In this document: in pieces, positions 1 through 9,757 of the stretch
Layout of the letters: the number at the start of each line of letters is the position of its first letter
Position numbering within the stretch: the stretch's first letter is position 1
DNA from: Hordeum vulgare subsp. vulgare
Taxonomy: Eukaryota > Streptophyta > Magnoliopsida > Poales > Poaceae
Assembly: GCF_904849725.1 (NCBI RefSeq)
Contig: NC_058521.1
Coordinates: 141,512,744 to 141,576,743 of the forward strand
Direction of reading: 5' to 3'
Length of the DNA stretch: 64,000 bases
Position numbers and translations under genes: made by a program
The notes under the pieces: model-generated
The model's database searches: none
Seen by the model: the letters and a program-made list of their open reading frames with translations, nothing else
What the model was told of the DNA's origin: nothing

Positions 1-215
1 GGACACTTGCTGCACTGTTTCTACTACTTGTTACTTGTTACTCTTTGCTTGCTACATTTCACCTCGCTACACAATCACTTGTTACCGCTACTTTCAGTGC
101 TTGCAGTTATTACCTTGCTGAAATCCGTTTATCAGAGCCTTCTGCTCCTCGTTGGGTTCGACACTCTTACTTACCAAAAGGACTAAGATTTATCCCCTAT
201 ACTTGTGGGTCATCA
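1..215 (+). repeat. 5' LTR tail of element A
   Basis: The sequence matches the last ~215 bp of A's own 3' LTR (about 12610-12824) and of D's LTRs (to 33327 and 41726). All end in gggtcatca or a close variant. The rest of this LTR lies left of the window. Confidence 0.9.
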
Positions 216-226
216 AGACTCTTTTC

Positions 227-244
227 TGGCGCCGTTTCCGTGGA
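227..244 (+). other. Primer-binding site of element A
   Basis: The 18 bases tggcgccgtttccgtgga lie 11 nt after the LTR end. Element D has tggcgccgttgccgggga in the same place, which I recognise as the Asp-tRNA-type primer site of Athila elements. A's copy has two changes. Confidence 0.8.
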
Positions 245-321
245 GTGAAGCGCCTTTGGTAAGTGGAAATTGGTAAGGAAACATTTTTATACTGTGCTGA
301 AATTTGTTGTCACTTGTCACT

Positions 322-1440
322 ATGGAAACTCTTCCTTTGAGGAGTTTGTTCGGGGTACCTTCACCACAAACGAAAGCATGAGGAGTTTCTCCTCAACCTG
401 AGGTACCTACTGAAAATATCTTTTATGAAATTCCTTTGGGTATGCTTGAGAAAATGCTGGCTAATCCTTTTACAGGAGATGTATCTTCACATCCAGACTT
501 TCATCTAATCTATGTAGATGAAGTTTGTCGTTTACTTAAGCTTGCAGGTTTGCCCGAGGATGAGGTAAAGAAGAAACTCTTTCCTTTATCTTTGAAGGAT
601 AAGGCGTTGACATGGTATAGGCTATGTGATGATGCTGGATCATGGGGCTACAATCGGTTGAAATTGGAATTTCATCAAAAGTTCTATCCTATGCATTTAG
701 TACATCGTGATCGGAACTTTATTTATAACTTTGGCCTCGTGACAGGAAAAGCATAGCTCAAGCTTGGGGGAGGCTTAAATCAATGCTATATTCATGCCCC
801 AATCATTAACTCTCGAGAGAAATCATCACTCAAAACTTTTATGCTCGGCTTTCTCATGAAGATCGTACCATGCTTGACACTTCTTGTGTCGGTTCTTTTA
901 TGAAGAAGGATATTGATCAGAAGTGGAATTCATTGGAGAGGATCAAACGCAACTATGAAGATTTGGAGCTGGAGGAAGGTAAGGAGTCACGTATGAATTT
1001 CCAGTTTGATTGCGTTAAATATTTTGTTGAGACAAACACTTCTAGAGATTTTAGCGCTATGTATGGACTTGACTCTGAGATAGTAGCTTCTCTATGTGAA
1101 TCTTTTGCTGCTCATGTTGATCTTCCCAAAGAGAAGTGGTTTAAATATCATCCTCCTGTAGAAAGCAACATAGCCAAAACCAATCTGGTTGAGGAGAAAA
1201 TCATAGCTTTTAGTGATCTTGTTGTTCCTTGTGCTTACACTGAGAAACCACCATACCCTGCTAGGATATGTAGGGGTTACATTAGACCACTTGCACCCCC
1301 TGAGGAGATTAGAGTTGAACCTAGTGTTGCTATTATCAAAGATCTCTTAGCCGAAGACACAGATGGGCATGTTATCAAATTCTGTGAGGACTCTACTAGA
1401 ATTGCTAAACCTCACGTGAAAGACAAGCACGGACCTGTAG
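322..1440 (+). pseudogene. Athila-type gag, element A (broken)
   Basis: Gag would form the capsid-like particle. The start at 322 (METLPLRSLFG) aligns with element D's start at 33434. The readable core is NPFTGD, HLIYVDEV, LFPLSLKDKALTWY and RLKLEFHQKFYP, a normal plant retrotransposon capsid domain. Lesions are visible: an early in-frame TGA at about residue 18, then a lost T near 732 (aactttggcc against aatttttggcc in D), which shifts the frame and ends the ORF at 756. The frame is resumed in the ORF starting at 870, which then runs into protease. No zinc knuckle is evident. It is certainly gag-derived and not functional. Confidence 0.88.
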
Positions 1441-2165
1441 TTGGTCTGCCCGTTGTTTCTGTTAAAATAGGAGATCACTGTTACCATGGTTTAGGTGATA
1501 TGGGAGCTAGTGTTAGTGCAATACCCCGTTCTCTATATGATGAAATCAAAGATGAGATTGCACCTGCTGAGTTAGAACCCGTTGATGTCACTATTACGCT
1601 AGCTAATAGAGACACTATCTGCCCTCTGGGAATTGTGAGAGACGTAGAAGTCCTATGTGGTAACACGAAGTACCCTACTGATTTCTTCGTCCTTGGTAAT
1701 GCGCAAGATAGCTTTTGTCCCATCATATTTGGTAGACCCTTTCTCAACACTGTCAATGCTCACATTGATTGCATTAAGCAGACTGTCACAGCAAGTTTCG
1801 AGGGTGTGTCTCATGAATTTAACTTCTCTAAGTTTGGAAGACAACCCCATGAAAGAGAGTCGTCTGGTAGGGATGAAATCATTGCTCTTGCCTCTATTGT
1901 TGTACCTCCTACGGATCCTTTAGAGCAATATCTGCTTGAGCATGAAAATGATATGCATATGGAGGAGAGAGATGAGATAGATAGAATTGTCTTAGAACAA
2001 CATCCTATTCTCAAGAATAATCTGCTTGTTGAACTGCTTGGGGATCCTCCCCCACCAAAGGGTGATCCTGTGTTCGAGCTTAAACAGTTGCCTGATACTC
2101 TTAAGTATGCCTATCTTGATGAGGAGATATATCCTGTCATTATTAGTGCTCTCCTCTCAGAGCGT
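1441..2165 (+). pseudogene. Athila-type aspartic protease and linker, element A
   Basis: In the open stretch from 870 to 2171 the protease domain begins near HGPVVGLPVVSVKIGDH. Its active-site region is HGLGDMGASVSAIP (about 1488-1530), where D-M-G-A takes the place of the usual D-T/S-G; Athila elements typically have D-x-G-A here. Conserved CPIIFGRPFLNTVNAHID follows. The acidic tail (LLEHENDMHMEERDEID) and the proline-rich GDPPPPKGDP linker lead to RT. The stretch ends at a TAG in place of a lysine/glutamate-rich sequence that stays open in element B. Confidence 0.85.
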
Positions 2166-2546
2166 GAATAGAATAAGTTACTAAAAACTCTGAGGAAGCA
2201 CCGCGCTGCTTTTGGATATACTCTTGATGATCTTAAGGGTATTAGTCCTACTCCATGTCAGCACAAGATTAAAACCGATCCTGACTTTAAACCAGCCGCT
2301 GATCATCAAAGGAGATTAAATCCTAAGATGAAAGAGGTCGTTAGAAAAGAAATATTAAAACTTCTGGAAGCAGGAATCATTTATCATGTTGCTCATAGTG
2401 ATTGGGTAAGTCCAGTACATTGCGTACCTAAGAAGGGAGGTATCACCGTCGTTCCTAATGATAAGGATGAACTAATCCCACAAAGGGTTATTACCGGCTA
2501 TAGAATGGTGATAGACTTCCGGAAACTGAACAAGGAAACTAGGAAA
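2166..2546 (+). pseudogene. N-terminal reverse transcriptase fragment, element A
   Basis: Readable parts include KEVVRKEILKLLEAGIIY, DWVSPVHCVPKKGGITVV and GYRMVIDFRKLNKETRK, the first conserved RT blocks. The reading breaks off at 2546 where CACTA sequence begins. The catalytic blocks (LDGYSGF and the MDD motif) are absent from element A. Confidence 0.88.
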
Positions 2547-3090
2547 CGCTACAGGAATTAGCTTCTTTGCCGTCTGCCATCACATACGGCAAAGAGTAAA
2601 TCCCGGACGGTAAAGAGAATATCACAGACGGCAAAGAATCTTACGGCCGGCAAAATTTCTGCGTCAGCCTACGATGGCATCATAGCTTCTTTGCCGTCTG
2701 TCTCCCCAAAGCGGACGGCAAAGAGCTTTGGCGTCAGCTTTTCATAGGAGCAGTCGGCAAAGTGATCGAGACGGCAGCCGACAGGTGTTGCCTCCGTTAG
2801 GGGCTAACGGAGGCTTTGTCGTCTGCCTCACGCTCTTCTTTCCCATCTGCCTCCCCCCTCTTCTTTGCCGTCTGCCTCCTCCTCCTCCCCCTCCACTCTT
2901 TGTCATCTGCCTACCCCTCCCCCCTCCTCTGTGCCCTCTTCTTTGCCGTCTACCCCACCGGAAGCAGATGGCAAAGATACCATATGGGCAGCTGCTGCTG
3001 CCCAGGTTGCAAATCTGGGTGCCACGTGGCACCTTTGTCGTTGGTCAGGTGACGGCAAAGGCCTTTGCCATCAGCTGGCAGACGGCAAAG
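2547..3090. repeat. CACTA left terminus and subterminal repeat array
   Basis: Many direct and inverted copies of tttgccgtctg / cggacggcaaagag occur in the first ~540 bp. Such arrays are the transposase-binding subterminal regions of CACTA elements. A pyrimidine-rich section (about 2820-2950) with the same motif lies inside. The open frames seen here on both strands arise from the repeats and are not genes. Confidence 0.85.
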
Positions 3091-3094
3091 AGCC

Positions 3095-3435
3095 TATATT
3101 GTCACATTTTTGTTTATTTTTTCTATTTCACAGCACATATACATATAATTCATAGCACATATATGATAAACAGGTCACAACACATATATGATATACATAT
3201 AAAGCTCATCAATGCCATTTGTTCATCAACGTACATCCCATATATCAAAAGAACCAACACATACAAAGTTTCATCCATATATACATACATATAGTTGCAC
3301 ATATATTGGTCATCCATATATACATATACATATAGTTCCACATTGTTCATCAACTCAAATAAAAACGGAAACTAAAGCACTCCAATGCCAGCTTCCATGC
3401 ATGTAGTACATCCAATCTGCAAAATGGGAATAAGA
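3095..3435. other. AT-rich spacer in the CACTA, no gene
   Basis: It contains short degenerate repeats of cacatatatg and tacatatag. I see no coding, promoter or RNA signal. Confidence 0.6.
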
Positions 3436-3740
3436 AAGTCAGAAGAAGAAGAAGAACAACATATATATGAAAAACAAGCGAAATTGAACAAGAAAGAGAA
3501 GAAGGAAGAAGAGAACAAGGAGAAGAAAAACAAGAAGGAGGAGGAGGAGGAGGAGGAGGGGAAGGGGAAGGAGAAGGAGAAGGAGGAGGAGAAGAAGAAA
3601 AAAGAAGAGAAGGAGGGCTCCTTCTCCTTCTTCTCCTCCTTCTCCTTCTTCTTCTCTTCTTCTCCTCCTCCTCCTTCTTCTTCTCCTTCTCCTTCTCCTT
3701 CTCTTCTTCTCTTCTTCTTCCTTCTATTCATTTCTCCTCT
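3436..3740. repeat. Purine run followed by complementary pyrimidine run (hairpin-forming)
   Basis: About 175 bp of gaa/gga-type purines (3436-3615) are followed by about 125 bp of ttc/tcc-type pyrimidines (3616-3740). The two can pair as one long imperfect hairpin, or as mirror repeats for triplex DNA. Similar back-to-back runs recur at about 3935-4130, 4335-4545 and 6780-7045. Open frames rich in K/E or S/F/L here are low-complexity artefacts. Confidence 0.8.
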
Positions 3741-3749
3741 TCTCCTCTT

Positions 3750-4577
3750 CTTGGAGCTAAATTAGCTAACTATGTCTTTTTGGAGCTAAATGGGCTAATT
3801 ATGTCATTATAGAGGAAACAAGCTAAGTATATAATATTAATGAGCTAACCAAGGTTCTTATGCCATTTTGAGCTTATAATGTCTTTTAGGAGCTAAATTG
3901 GCTAATTATATCATTGTTGGGGAAATTAAGGCAAGGAGAATATGAAAGAGGAGAAGAAGGAGGAGGAGGAGAAGAAGAATAAATAAAGAAGAAGGAGGAG
4001 AAGGAGGTGGAGGAGGAGAAGGACTAGAAGGTCCTTGGCCTTCTCCTCCTCCTCCTCCTCCTCCTCCTTCTTCTTCTCTTCTTCTTCTTCTTCTTCTTTC
4101 TTTTTATTTTTCCTATTTCTTCCCCTCTTCTCCTCTTCTTGGAGCTAAATTAGCTAACTATGTCTTTTTGGAGCTAAATGGGCTAATTATCCCATTTTAG
4201 AGGAAAACAAGCTAAGTATATAATATTAATGAGCTAACCAAGGTTCTTATGCCATTTTGATGTTATTATGGCATTTTGGAGCTAAATGGGCTAATTATAT
4301 CATTGTTGGGGAAATAAAGGCAAGGAGAATATGAAATAGGAGAAGAAAGAGGAGGAGGAGGAGAAGAAGAAGAAATAAAGAAGAAGGAGGAGAGGCAGGA
4401 GGAGGAGGAGAAGGACTAGAAGGTCCTTGGCCTTCTCCTCCTTCTCCTCCTGCTTTTCCTCCTCCTCCTCCTTCTCCTTCTTCTCTTCTTCTTCTTCTTC
4501 TGCTTTCTTTTCATTTTTCCTATTTCTTCTCCTCTTCTCCTCTTCTTAGAGCTAAATTAGCTAACTATGTCTTTTTG
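3750..4577. repeat. Tandem ~400-bp repeat in the CACTA
   Basis: Units start with ttggagctaaattagctaac at about 3750, 4139 and 4546. Each has a unique AT-rich half (gagctaaccaaggttcttatg) and a purine/pyrimidine hairpin half. The third unit is cut after about 30 bp, where transposase sequence begins. A separate partial copy lies at 6647-6790, beyond the transposase, so the coding remnant is bracketed by the repeat family. Confidence 0.75.
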
Positions 4578-5982
4578 GATCGAGGAACTGTCTATGCAAG
4601 TCAAAGCAATAATACTTCCGACCCTCCTGCAACCAATGAAACTGAAGAGCTGCCTTGCATTGGGGGCACAGGAACCTTCCATGCACACACCATCCAGAGA
4701 ATAGCGCATACGCTGGCAAGTCATGCATAGAGTTCATGTACGACACATGCATTTTGAAGTTTTCTTTTCTAGCAGCATCGTATGTCTTGACCCCATTATC
4801 CCAAGCTTCTTCCAATTCATCCTTAAGCGGTTGCAGGTACACATTCATATTCTTCCCCGGATAATTGGGTCCTGGAATTATCAACGTCAGAAATATGTTC
4901 TTTCTTTGCATAATCTGCCCGGGGGGGAGATTGAGTGGAATGACAAATACAGGCCAACAACTTTATTGGGTTGCCGTCATGCCGAAGGGATTAAAACCAT
5001 CCGTGGCGGTGCAGACTCGAGGATTCCTTGGACCTGCTGCTTTATCCTGATGCAATCTATCGAAATGTTTCCACGCTTCCCCATCCGATGTGTGTACCAT
5101 CATTTTATTCCGATCCACATCTAGTTCGGTTCTTTTGCCCAATTTGTGCCATGTCATCTGTTTGGCTGTCTCTTCGACCATGAAAAGGCGTTGAAGTCTT
5201 GGTACGATTGGCATATACCGAAGAACACTAACTGCGATTTTGGTCTACCTCTTCTCACCCATACCGTTGTCTACCACAAGATACCTGCAAGACTTGCAAT
5301 TGGGACAATAGTCCAAGTGTGCATACTCCTTCCTAAATAAGACACATCCTTTCTCACATGCATCCATCTTCTCATAGGGCATCTTACGTACACGAAGTAT
5401 TTTGTCCGACTGTTACAGGTTTGCAGGCATGACATGGCCTTTGGGTAGGAAGTGTCCAAATAGTGCCATCATCGCGTCATAGCATTCTCTTCCCAAGTTG
5501 AACTGAGCCTTCAGAGCCATTACTTGTGCAATTGCATCCAGCTGACAGAGCTCAGTGTGCTCATGGAGAGGATGTTTTGAAGACTCCAACATTTCATAAA
5601 AGGCCTTTGCAGATTCCTACATATCATCTTCCGAATCCCGAGCATCATCGAAGTCTTGCAACATGTCTTTGATCCCGGTACCATGCTCGTCTGTGCGACG
5701 ACGGACCACCTCAGCTCTTGTGTGTTGTATAGACTCACCATGAAATGTCCACACCGTATAATTAGGCTTAAAACCCCTCCTCTGCAGGTGTTTAATCATT
5801 ACAGCCTCTGTCGCCTTTTTATAGTTGTCGCATCCAGGACAGGGGCAATAGTTTCTTTCCTCGCCATTTGCGAATGCGGCTTTCACAAATTCCTTTGTTT
5901 TTACAAACCATTCTGTCGTCATCCCTTTATGACTAGGGTGACCGGTATACATCCACGCACGATCATTCATCTTGCGTAGCAA
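4577..5982 (-). pseudogene. CACTA transposase (TNP2-like), truncated and frameshifted
   Basis: It reads right to left. At 5982-5617 there is a transposase-associated N-terminal domain (MNDRAWMYTGHPSHKG, then CPCPGCDN). A cysteine segment (CPNCK) lies near 5300-5270. TNP2 core blocks follow: GEAWKHFD and TDGFNPFGM (5214-4963), then LIIPGPNYPGKNMNVYLQPL, TYDAARKENF, PAYALFSGW and CPQCKAALQF (4911-4577). This family cuts and pastes CACTA elements. The reading changes frame at least three times and stops at 4577 in repeat sequence, so the C-terminal half is missing. It is non-functional but confidently identified. Confidence 0.88.
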
Positions 5983-6105
5983 CTAAAGACAGAAGAAATA
6001 TATTTATATATAATTTAGCATTTATATTCATCGGTTAATCAGGTGCACCATTTTTATTACGTCCAGGCAACCTACACGCTAATAGGTAAAGATAGGTCCT
6101 AATCC

Positions 6106-6327
6106 CACCCGAGTATGTATAGATTAGGTTCGTTTTCCCATGTTGTGCTCCGGATCCAACGAAAAATTTCGGCAGCACCTCCCCGCTATTCTCCTGATAC
6201 ACGTCTCCGCAATAAACAGAGAGGATGTGCATCCGGAGAACAACAGGGAGGTACTAACAAAATTCCGCATCGGATCCAGAGCACAGCATACGGGAAAACG
6301 AACCCAATCTACACATACTCAGGTTGT
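6106..6327. repeat. Fold-back (inverted repeat) of ~95-bp arms
   Basis: The left arm (about 6106-6200, gagtatgtatagattaggtt...) is the imperfect reverse complement of the right arm (about 6230-6327, ending aatctacacatactcagg). The loop is only ~30 bp. This could be a small fold-back or MITE-like insertion in the CACTA, or a hairpin-forming internal repeat. I could not find clear target duplications. Confidence 0.6.
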
Positions 6328-6640
6328 CCATGGATAATGTTGGACAATTCGGAAGGATGGCGGTTATAAATATGCAAAGACATTCATATTTATAGATGTT
6401 GCCCTTTTGAACGGGAGACGCATACTGGTCTCGCATACTGATAAATTAATTTAATTACCTAAATCTAGAAAGTTTCATCCGGAAACCGAGCCACAGTAAA
6501 TGAAGGGGCGGGGAGGACATGAAATTTGTACTGACCCACGAATGCAGGGGCAGAGCTCGTGCAACGCACGGGCATGTCTTCGCATAGCAGACCTCACAGC
6601 GATGAGACAACTATCACACGTAAATCCACCCAATCAACAC
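6328..6640. other. CACTA internal spacer, nothing recognised
   Basis: It is mixed-composition sequence between the fold-back and the next repeat copy. Only short unconvincing frames are present, and I see no promoter or terminator. Confidence 0.5.
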
Positions 6641-7262
6641 AAATATTCTAATTATGTCATTTTAGAGGAAAACAAGTTAAGAATATAATATTCATGAGCT
6701 AACCAAGGTTTTTATGCCATTTTGTAGCTAAACGGGCTAATTATCTCATTGTTGGGGAATAAAAGGTCAGGAGAATAAGATAGAGGAGAAGAAATAGGAG
6801 GATGAGGAGAAGAAGAAGAAATCAAGAAGAAGGAGAAGGAGGAGGAGGAGAAGAAGGAGGAGGAGAAGGTATTTTTCTTCTCTTCTTCTTCTTCTTCTTC
6901 TTCTTCTTCTTCTCTTCTTTTCTTCTTCTTTTCATCTTCTCCTTCTTATTTTTGTCTTCTCCTCCTCTTCTTCTTCTTCTTCTTCTTCTCCTCCTCCTCT
7001 TCTCCTCTTCTCCTCCTCCTCCTCTTCTTCTTCTTTCTATTCTTTCTATTAAGCTAACTAACTAACTAACCTAACTAACCAAGCTAACTAAACCTAGATA
7101 GCACTAAACAGAAAAAAAAGAATCTAGCTACCACTAATTAACAAAACAAAATCTACCACTAAACTACCTACTAAATCTACTAATTAACTAACTAAATCTA
7201 CCAACTAACTAAACTACCACTAAAACTACTAATTAACTAACCTACCAACTAAACTATATATG
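6641..7262. repeat. Repeat copy, purine/pyrimidine hairpin and CTAACTAA-rich tract
   Basis: 6647-6790 is a degenerate copy of the ~400-bp unit. 6780-7045 is another purine-then-pyrimidine run. 7046-7262 is built from aactaac/ctaaact words and is probably an expanded microsatellite. It is non-coding. Confidence 0.7.
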
Positions 7263-7735
7263 CCACCAAATTTGTTAATTAGGAAAAAAAGAAAAAAAAG
7301 ACTCACCGAAGGGGGCGGCCGGGGAGGAGGACGGTGCGGCGGTGGAGGAGAGGGCGGTGGTGGCGGTGGTGGAGAAGGGGCGAGCTTCAACGGCGGTGGT
7401 GGAGGAGGAGGTCCGGGGGAGGAGGAGGGGGCGTGGTGGAGGAGGGGCGCAGGGAGGACGGGGCGCAGGGAGGCCGGACGAGGGCACAGGGAGGCCAGAG
7501 GAGGAGGGGGCCGACGGAGGGAGGCCGGAGGCCGAAGGAGGGAGGTGGAGGGGGCGCAGGGAGGCCGGAGGAGGAGGGGGCGCAGGGAGGACGAAGGAGG
7601 AGGGGCGGCGGCGCAGGGTTGCCGGAGGAGGGCGCGACGGCGGTGGTGGTGTCGGGGGTGAGAGAGAGGGGTGTGGGGTGGCCGTTAGGGGTGAGAGAGA
7701 GGCGCGTGGGGGTGGGGCTAACGGCCGTTAGGGCA
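7263..7735. other. G-rich low-complexity block in the CACTA
   Basis: The plus strand is dominated by ggagg/ggcgg words. Long frames exist in several phases on both strands (Gly/Arg/Glu-rich or Pro/Ser-rich), which reflects lack of stops in GC-rich repeats. In minus orientation it lies upstream of the transposase, where a promoter or first exon would sit, but I cannot show either. G runs could form quadruplexes. Confidence 0.55.
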
Positions 7736-7949
7736 CACCCTCTTTGCCGTCCGCCTCCCGACGGCACACAGGAGAAAAGCGGATGGCAAAGAGAGAGGTC
7801 GTTAGGGCGGAGAGAGGGGGTGCGGGGTGGGCCAGCCGAGCGCTTTGCCGTCTCCCTAAGTGATATTTGTCGTGAGCCCAGCTCTTTGCCGTCAGCCTGA
7901 GTGATATTTGCCGTGATCCCAGCTCTTTGCCGTCTCCCTCAGTGATATT
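7736..7949. repeat. CACTA right subterminal repeats
   Basis: Repeated units of the type agctctttgccgtctccctcagtgatatttg occur here at least three times. The last one merges at tttgtcttg with Athila integrase sequence. No terminal TAGTG is present. Confidence 0.8.
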
Positions 7950-9016
7950 TGTCTTGTGACGAATGCCAAAGGATAGGGAACATCAGTAAGCGTCAAGAGA
8001 TGCCTATGAACTATTCACTTGTCATTGAACCATTTGATGTTTGGGGCTTTGATTATATGGGACCCTTCCCGAGTTCCAATGGGTACACTCACATCTTAGT
8101 TGCTGTGGATTACGTTACTAAGTGGGTAGAAGCTATCCCCACTAAAAATGCTAATCACCACACCTCTATTAAGATGCCTAAAGAAGTCATACTCCCAAGA
8201 TTTGGAGTCCCTAGATACTTGATGACTGATGGCGGTTCACACTTCATTCATGGTGTTTTCCGCAAGATGCTAGCTAAGTATGATGTCAACCATAGAGTTG
8301 CATCTCCTTATCATCCTCAGTCCAGTGGTCAAGTTGAGTTGAGTAATAGGGAGATCAAGTTGATCTTACAAAAGAACGTCAAGAGATCTCGAAAGAACTG
8401 GTCTAGCAAACTTGACGATGCACTATGGGCTTATAGGACTGCTTATAAGAATCCCATGGGCATGTCACCGTATAAAATGGTTTACGATAAGGCCTGTCAC
8501 CTACCTCTTGAGCTGGAACACAAAGCTTATTGGGCAATCAAAGAGCTCAACTTTGATTTCAAACTTGCCGGTGAGAAGCGGTTGTTTGATATCATCTCGT
8601 TAGATGAATGGAGAGCCCAGGCATACGAGAATGCTAGGTTGTTCAAGGAAAAGGTTAAGAGATGGCACGACAAACGAATACAGAAACGAGAGTTCAATGT
8701 TGGTGATTATGTCTTGCTATACAATTCTCGTTTGAGATTCTTTGTAGGCAAACTTCTCTGTAAATGGGAAGGTCCCTATGTTGTGGAGGAAGTGTATCGT
8801 TCCGGTGCTATCAAAATCAATAACACGAAAGGAAATTTTCCTCGAGTGGTAAATGGGCAAAGAATCAAGCATTACATCTCTGGTACTCCCATAAATGTTG
8901 AGACCAATATCATCAATGTCATAACTCCAGGGATGTTTATCAGCCTGTTTTCAGACCTTGAAAACGAAGATGTATCTGTTTCGGCAAGAAATTGGACACC
9001 GATACTTTTCCAATAG
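7949..9016 (+). pseudogene. Athila-type integrase, element A (N-terminal zinc finger lost)
   Basis: Integrase inserts the cDNA copy into the host chromosome. This open frame begins at [12 protein letters not shown], the cysteine half of the zinc finger; the histidine half is missing at the CACTA junction. The catalytic core is intact to the eye: D in [10 protein letters not shown] in LMTDGGSHF and E in [11 protein letters not shown]. The C-terminal domain includes [24 protein letters not shown] and [19 protein letters not shown]. It ends at a TAG after PILFQ, as in element D (PKLFQ). It is the longest uninterrupted integrase stretch in the window, but without start or RT it is a remnant. Confidence 0.9.
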
Positions 9017-9298
9017 GAAATTTCCTCAGTTTTGGAATTTTTGGAAAATTAGAAAAATAAAAAGTAGTCCGGAGAGCGAACGAGGCAGCCACAAGGGCCC
9101 ACTCCGCCACCACCCCCTGGTGGCGGTGGGAAAGCTTGTGGGCACCTCGTGTGCCTCCCGGACTCCGTTTTCTTGCGGAGGACTCCTTCTGGCCGAGAAA
9201 AAATCAATATATAGTCGCCCGAAGGTTTTGATCTCCGTATCGCGTAGTTTTCCTCTGTTTTCGTTTCGAGCTTGTTTCTGTCGTAGATCTAGATCATC

Positions 9299-9757
9299 AT
9301 GACTTCCCCAAACGCTCCTAAGGACAAGATCTTCGAGAAGGTCATCAATCCCTACCTCACGGAAGTGCTGAAACACCCTCAATCTATCAAGATGAGCGAG
9401 GGGATGTTGCACATCCGTGATGTTGAGGGGCCTAAGAAGACCGGAAGCGTAGAGACAAGGCTCGAAGCAATGGAGCAACAAGTCTTAAAGTGCCAAGGGA
9501 TGGTCGAGCGTGGACTCAACGCCAACCACATGATGGATGCTATTGATATTGGGAAACACCTCTCGAGGCTTTACGATAGGGTTGACCAACTTCAGGGCCA
9601 GATCTATGACCTGCAGAATCAAAAATGTGAGTATGAGTACAGATTTAAATCAATAAGGTTGGCTGCAGATTTGAGGATTTCGGCTACTCGTTCATCCTAC
9701 CATGATGGAGCACCTATGCCTTGGAAGACGGTAAATGTGCATCCTAACAAGTCTTAA
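9299..9757 (+). CDS. Small post-integrase ORF of element A, function unknown
   Basis: The ATG at 9299 opens a 152-residue frame (MTSPNAPKDKIFEKVINPYL) ending at a TAA. Element D has the homologue at 38152-38484, whose frame ends early at a TAG. The C-terminal half (RLYDRVDQLQGQIYDLQNQ) looks coiled-coil. A lacks about 10 codons around ITEFTNKHKI that D has. No signal peptide or membrane segment is visible, so it does not look like an envelope protein. In the first ~80 codons I counted about 13 amino-acid-changing and 6 silent differences between A and D, weak evidence for past constraint. I do not know its role. Confidence 0.6.
   Translation: MTSPNAPKDKIFEKVINPYLTEVLKHPQSIKMSEGMLHIRDVEGPKKTGSVETRLEAMEQQVLKCQGMVERGLNANHMMDAIDIGKHLSRLYDRVDQLQGQIYDLQNQKCEYEYRFKSIRLAADLRISATRSSYHDGAPMPWKTVNVHPNKS

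Larger units (their letters stand above)
2547..7949 (-). mobile_element. Truncated CACTA (En/Spm-type) DNA transposon inside element A
   Basis: The left border at 2547 reads cgctacaggaatt, one change from the CACTACAGGAATT-type terminus common in cereal CACTA elements. Subterminal arrays of ctttgccgtc and its complement follow at both ends, and transposase remnants run on the minus strand. The expected TAGTG right terminus is missing: the last subterminal repeat passes straight into A's integrase at about 7949. About 1.45 kb of flanking Athila pol is missing too, so the right end was lost in a deletion. Internal space is mostly low-complexity and tandem repeats. Confidence 0.85.

Noticed and set aside
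1481..1756. Minus-strand frame over A's protease
   Set aside because: It is a shadow of the protease reading on the plus strand; the same holds for other opposite-strand frames over gag and pol.
3372..3765. 119- and 126-residue frames on opposite strands (Lys/Glu-rich and Ser/Phe-rich)
   Set aside because: They mirror each other across a purine/pyrimidine hairpin and are low-complexity.
7260..7900. Long overlapping frames on both strands, up to 188 residues
   Set aside because: All phases are open because of ggagg/ggcgg repeats. Composition is Gly/Arg or Pro/Ser only.
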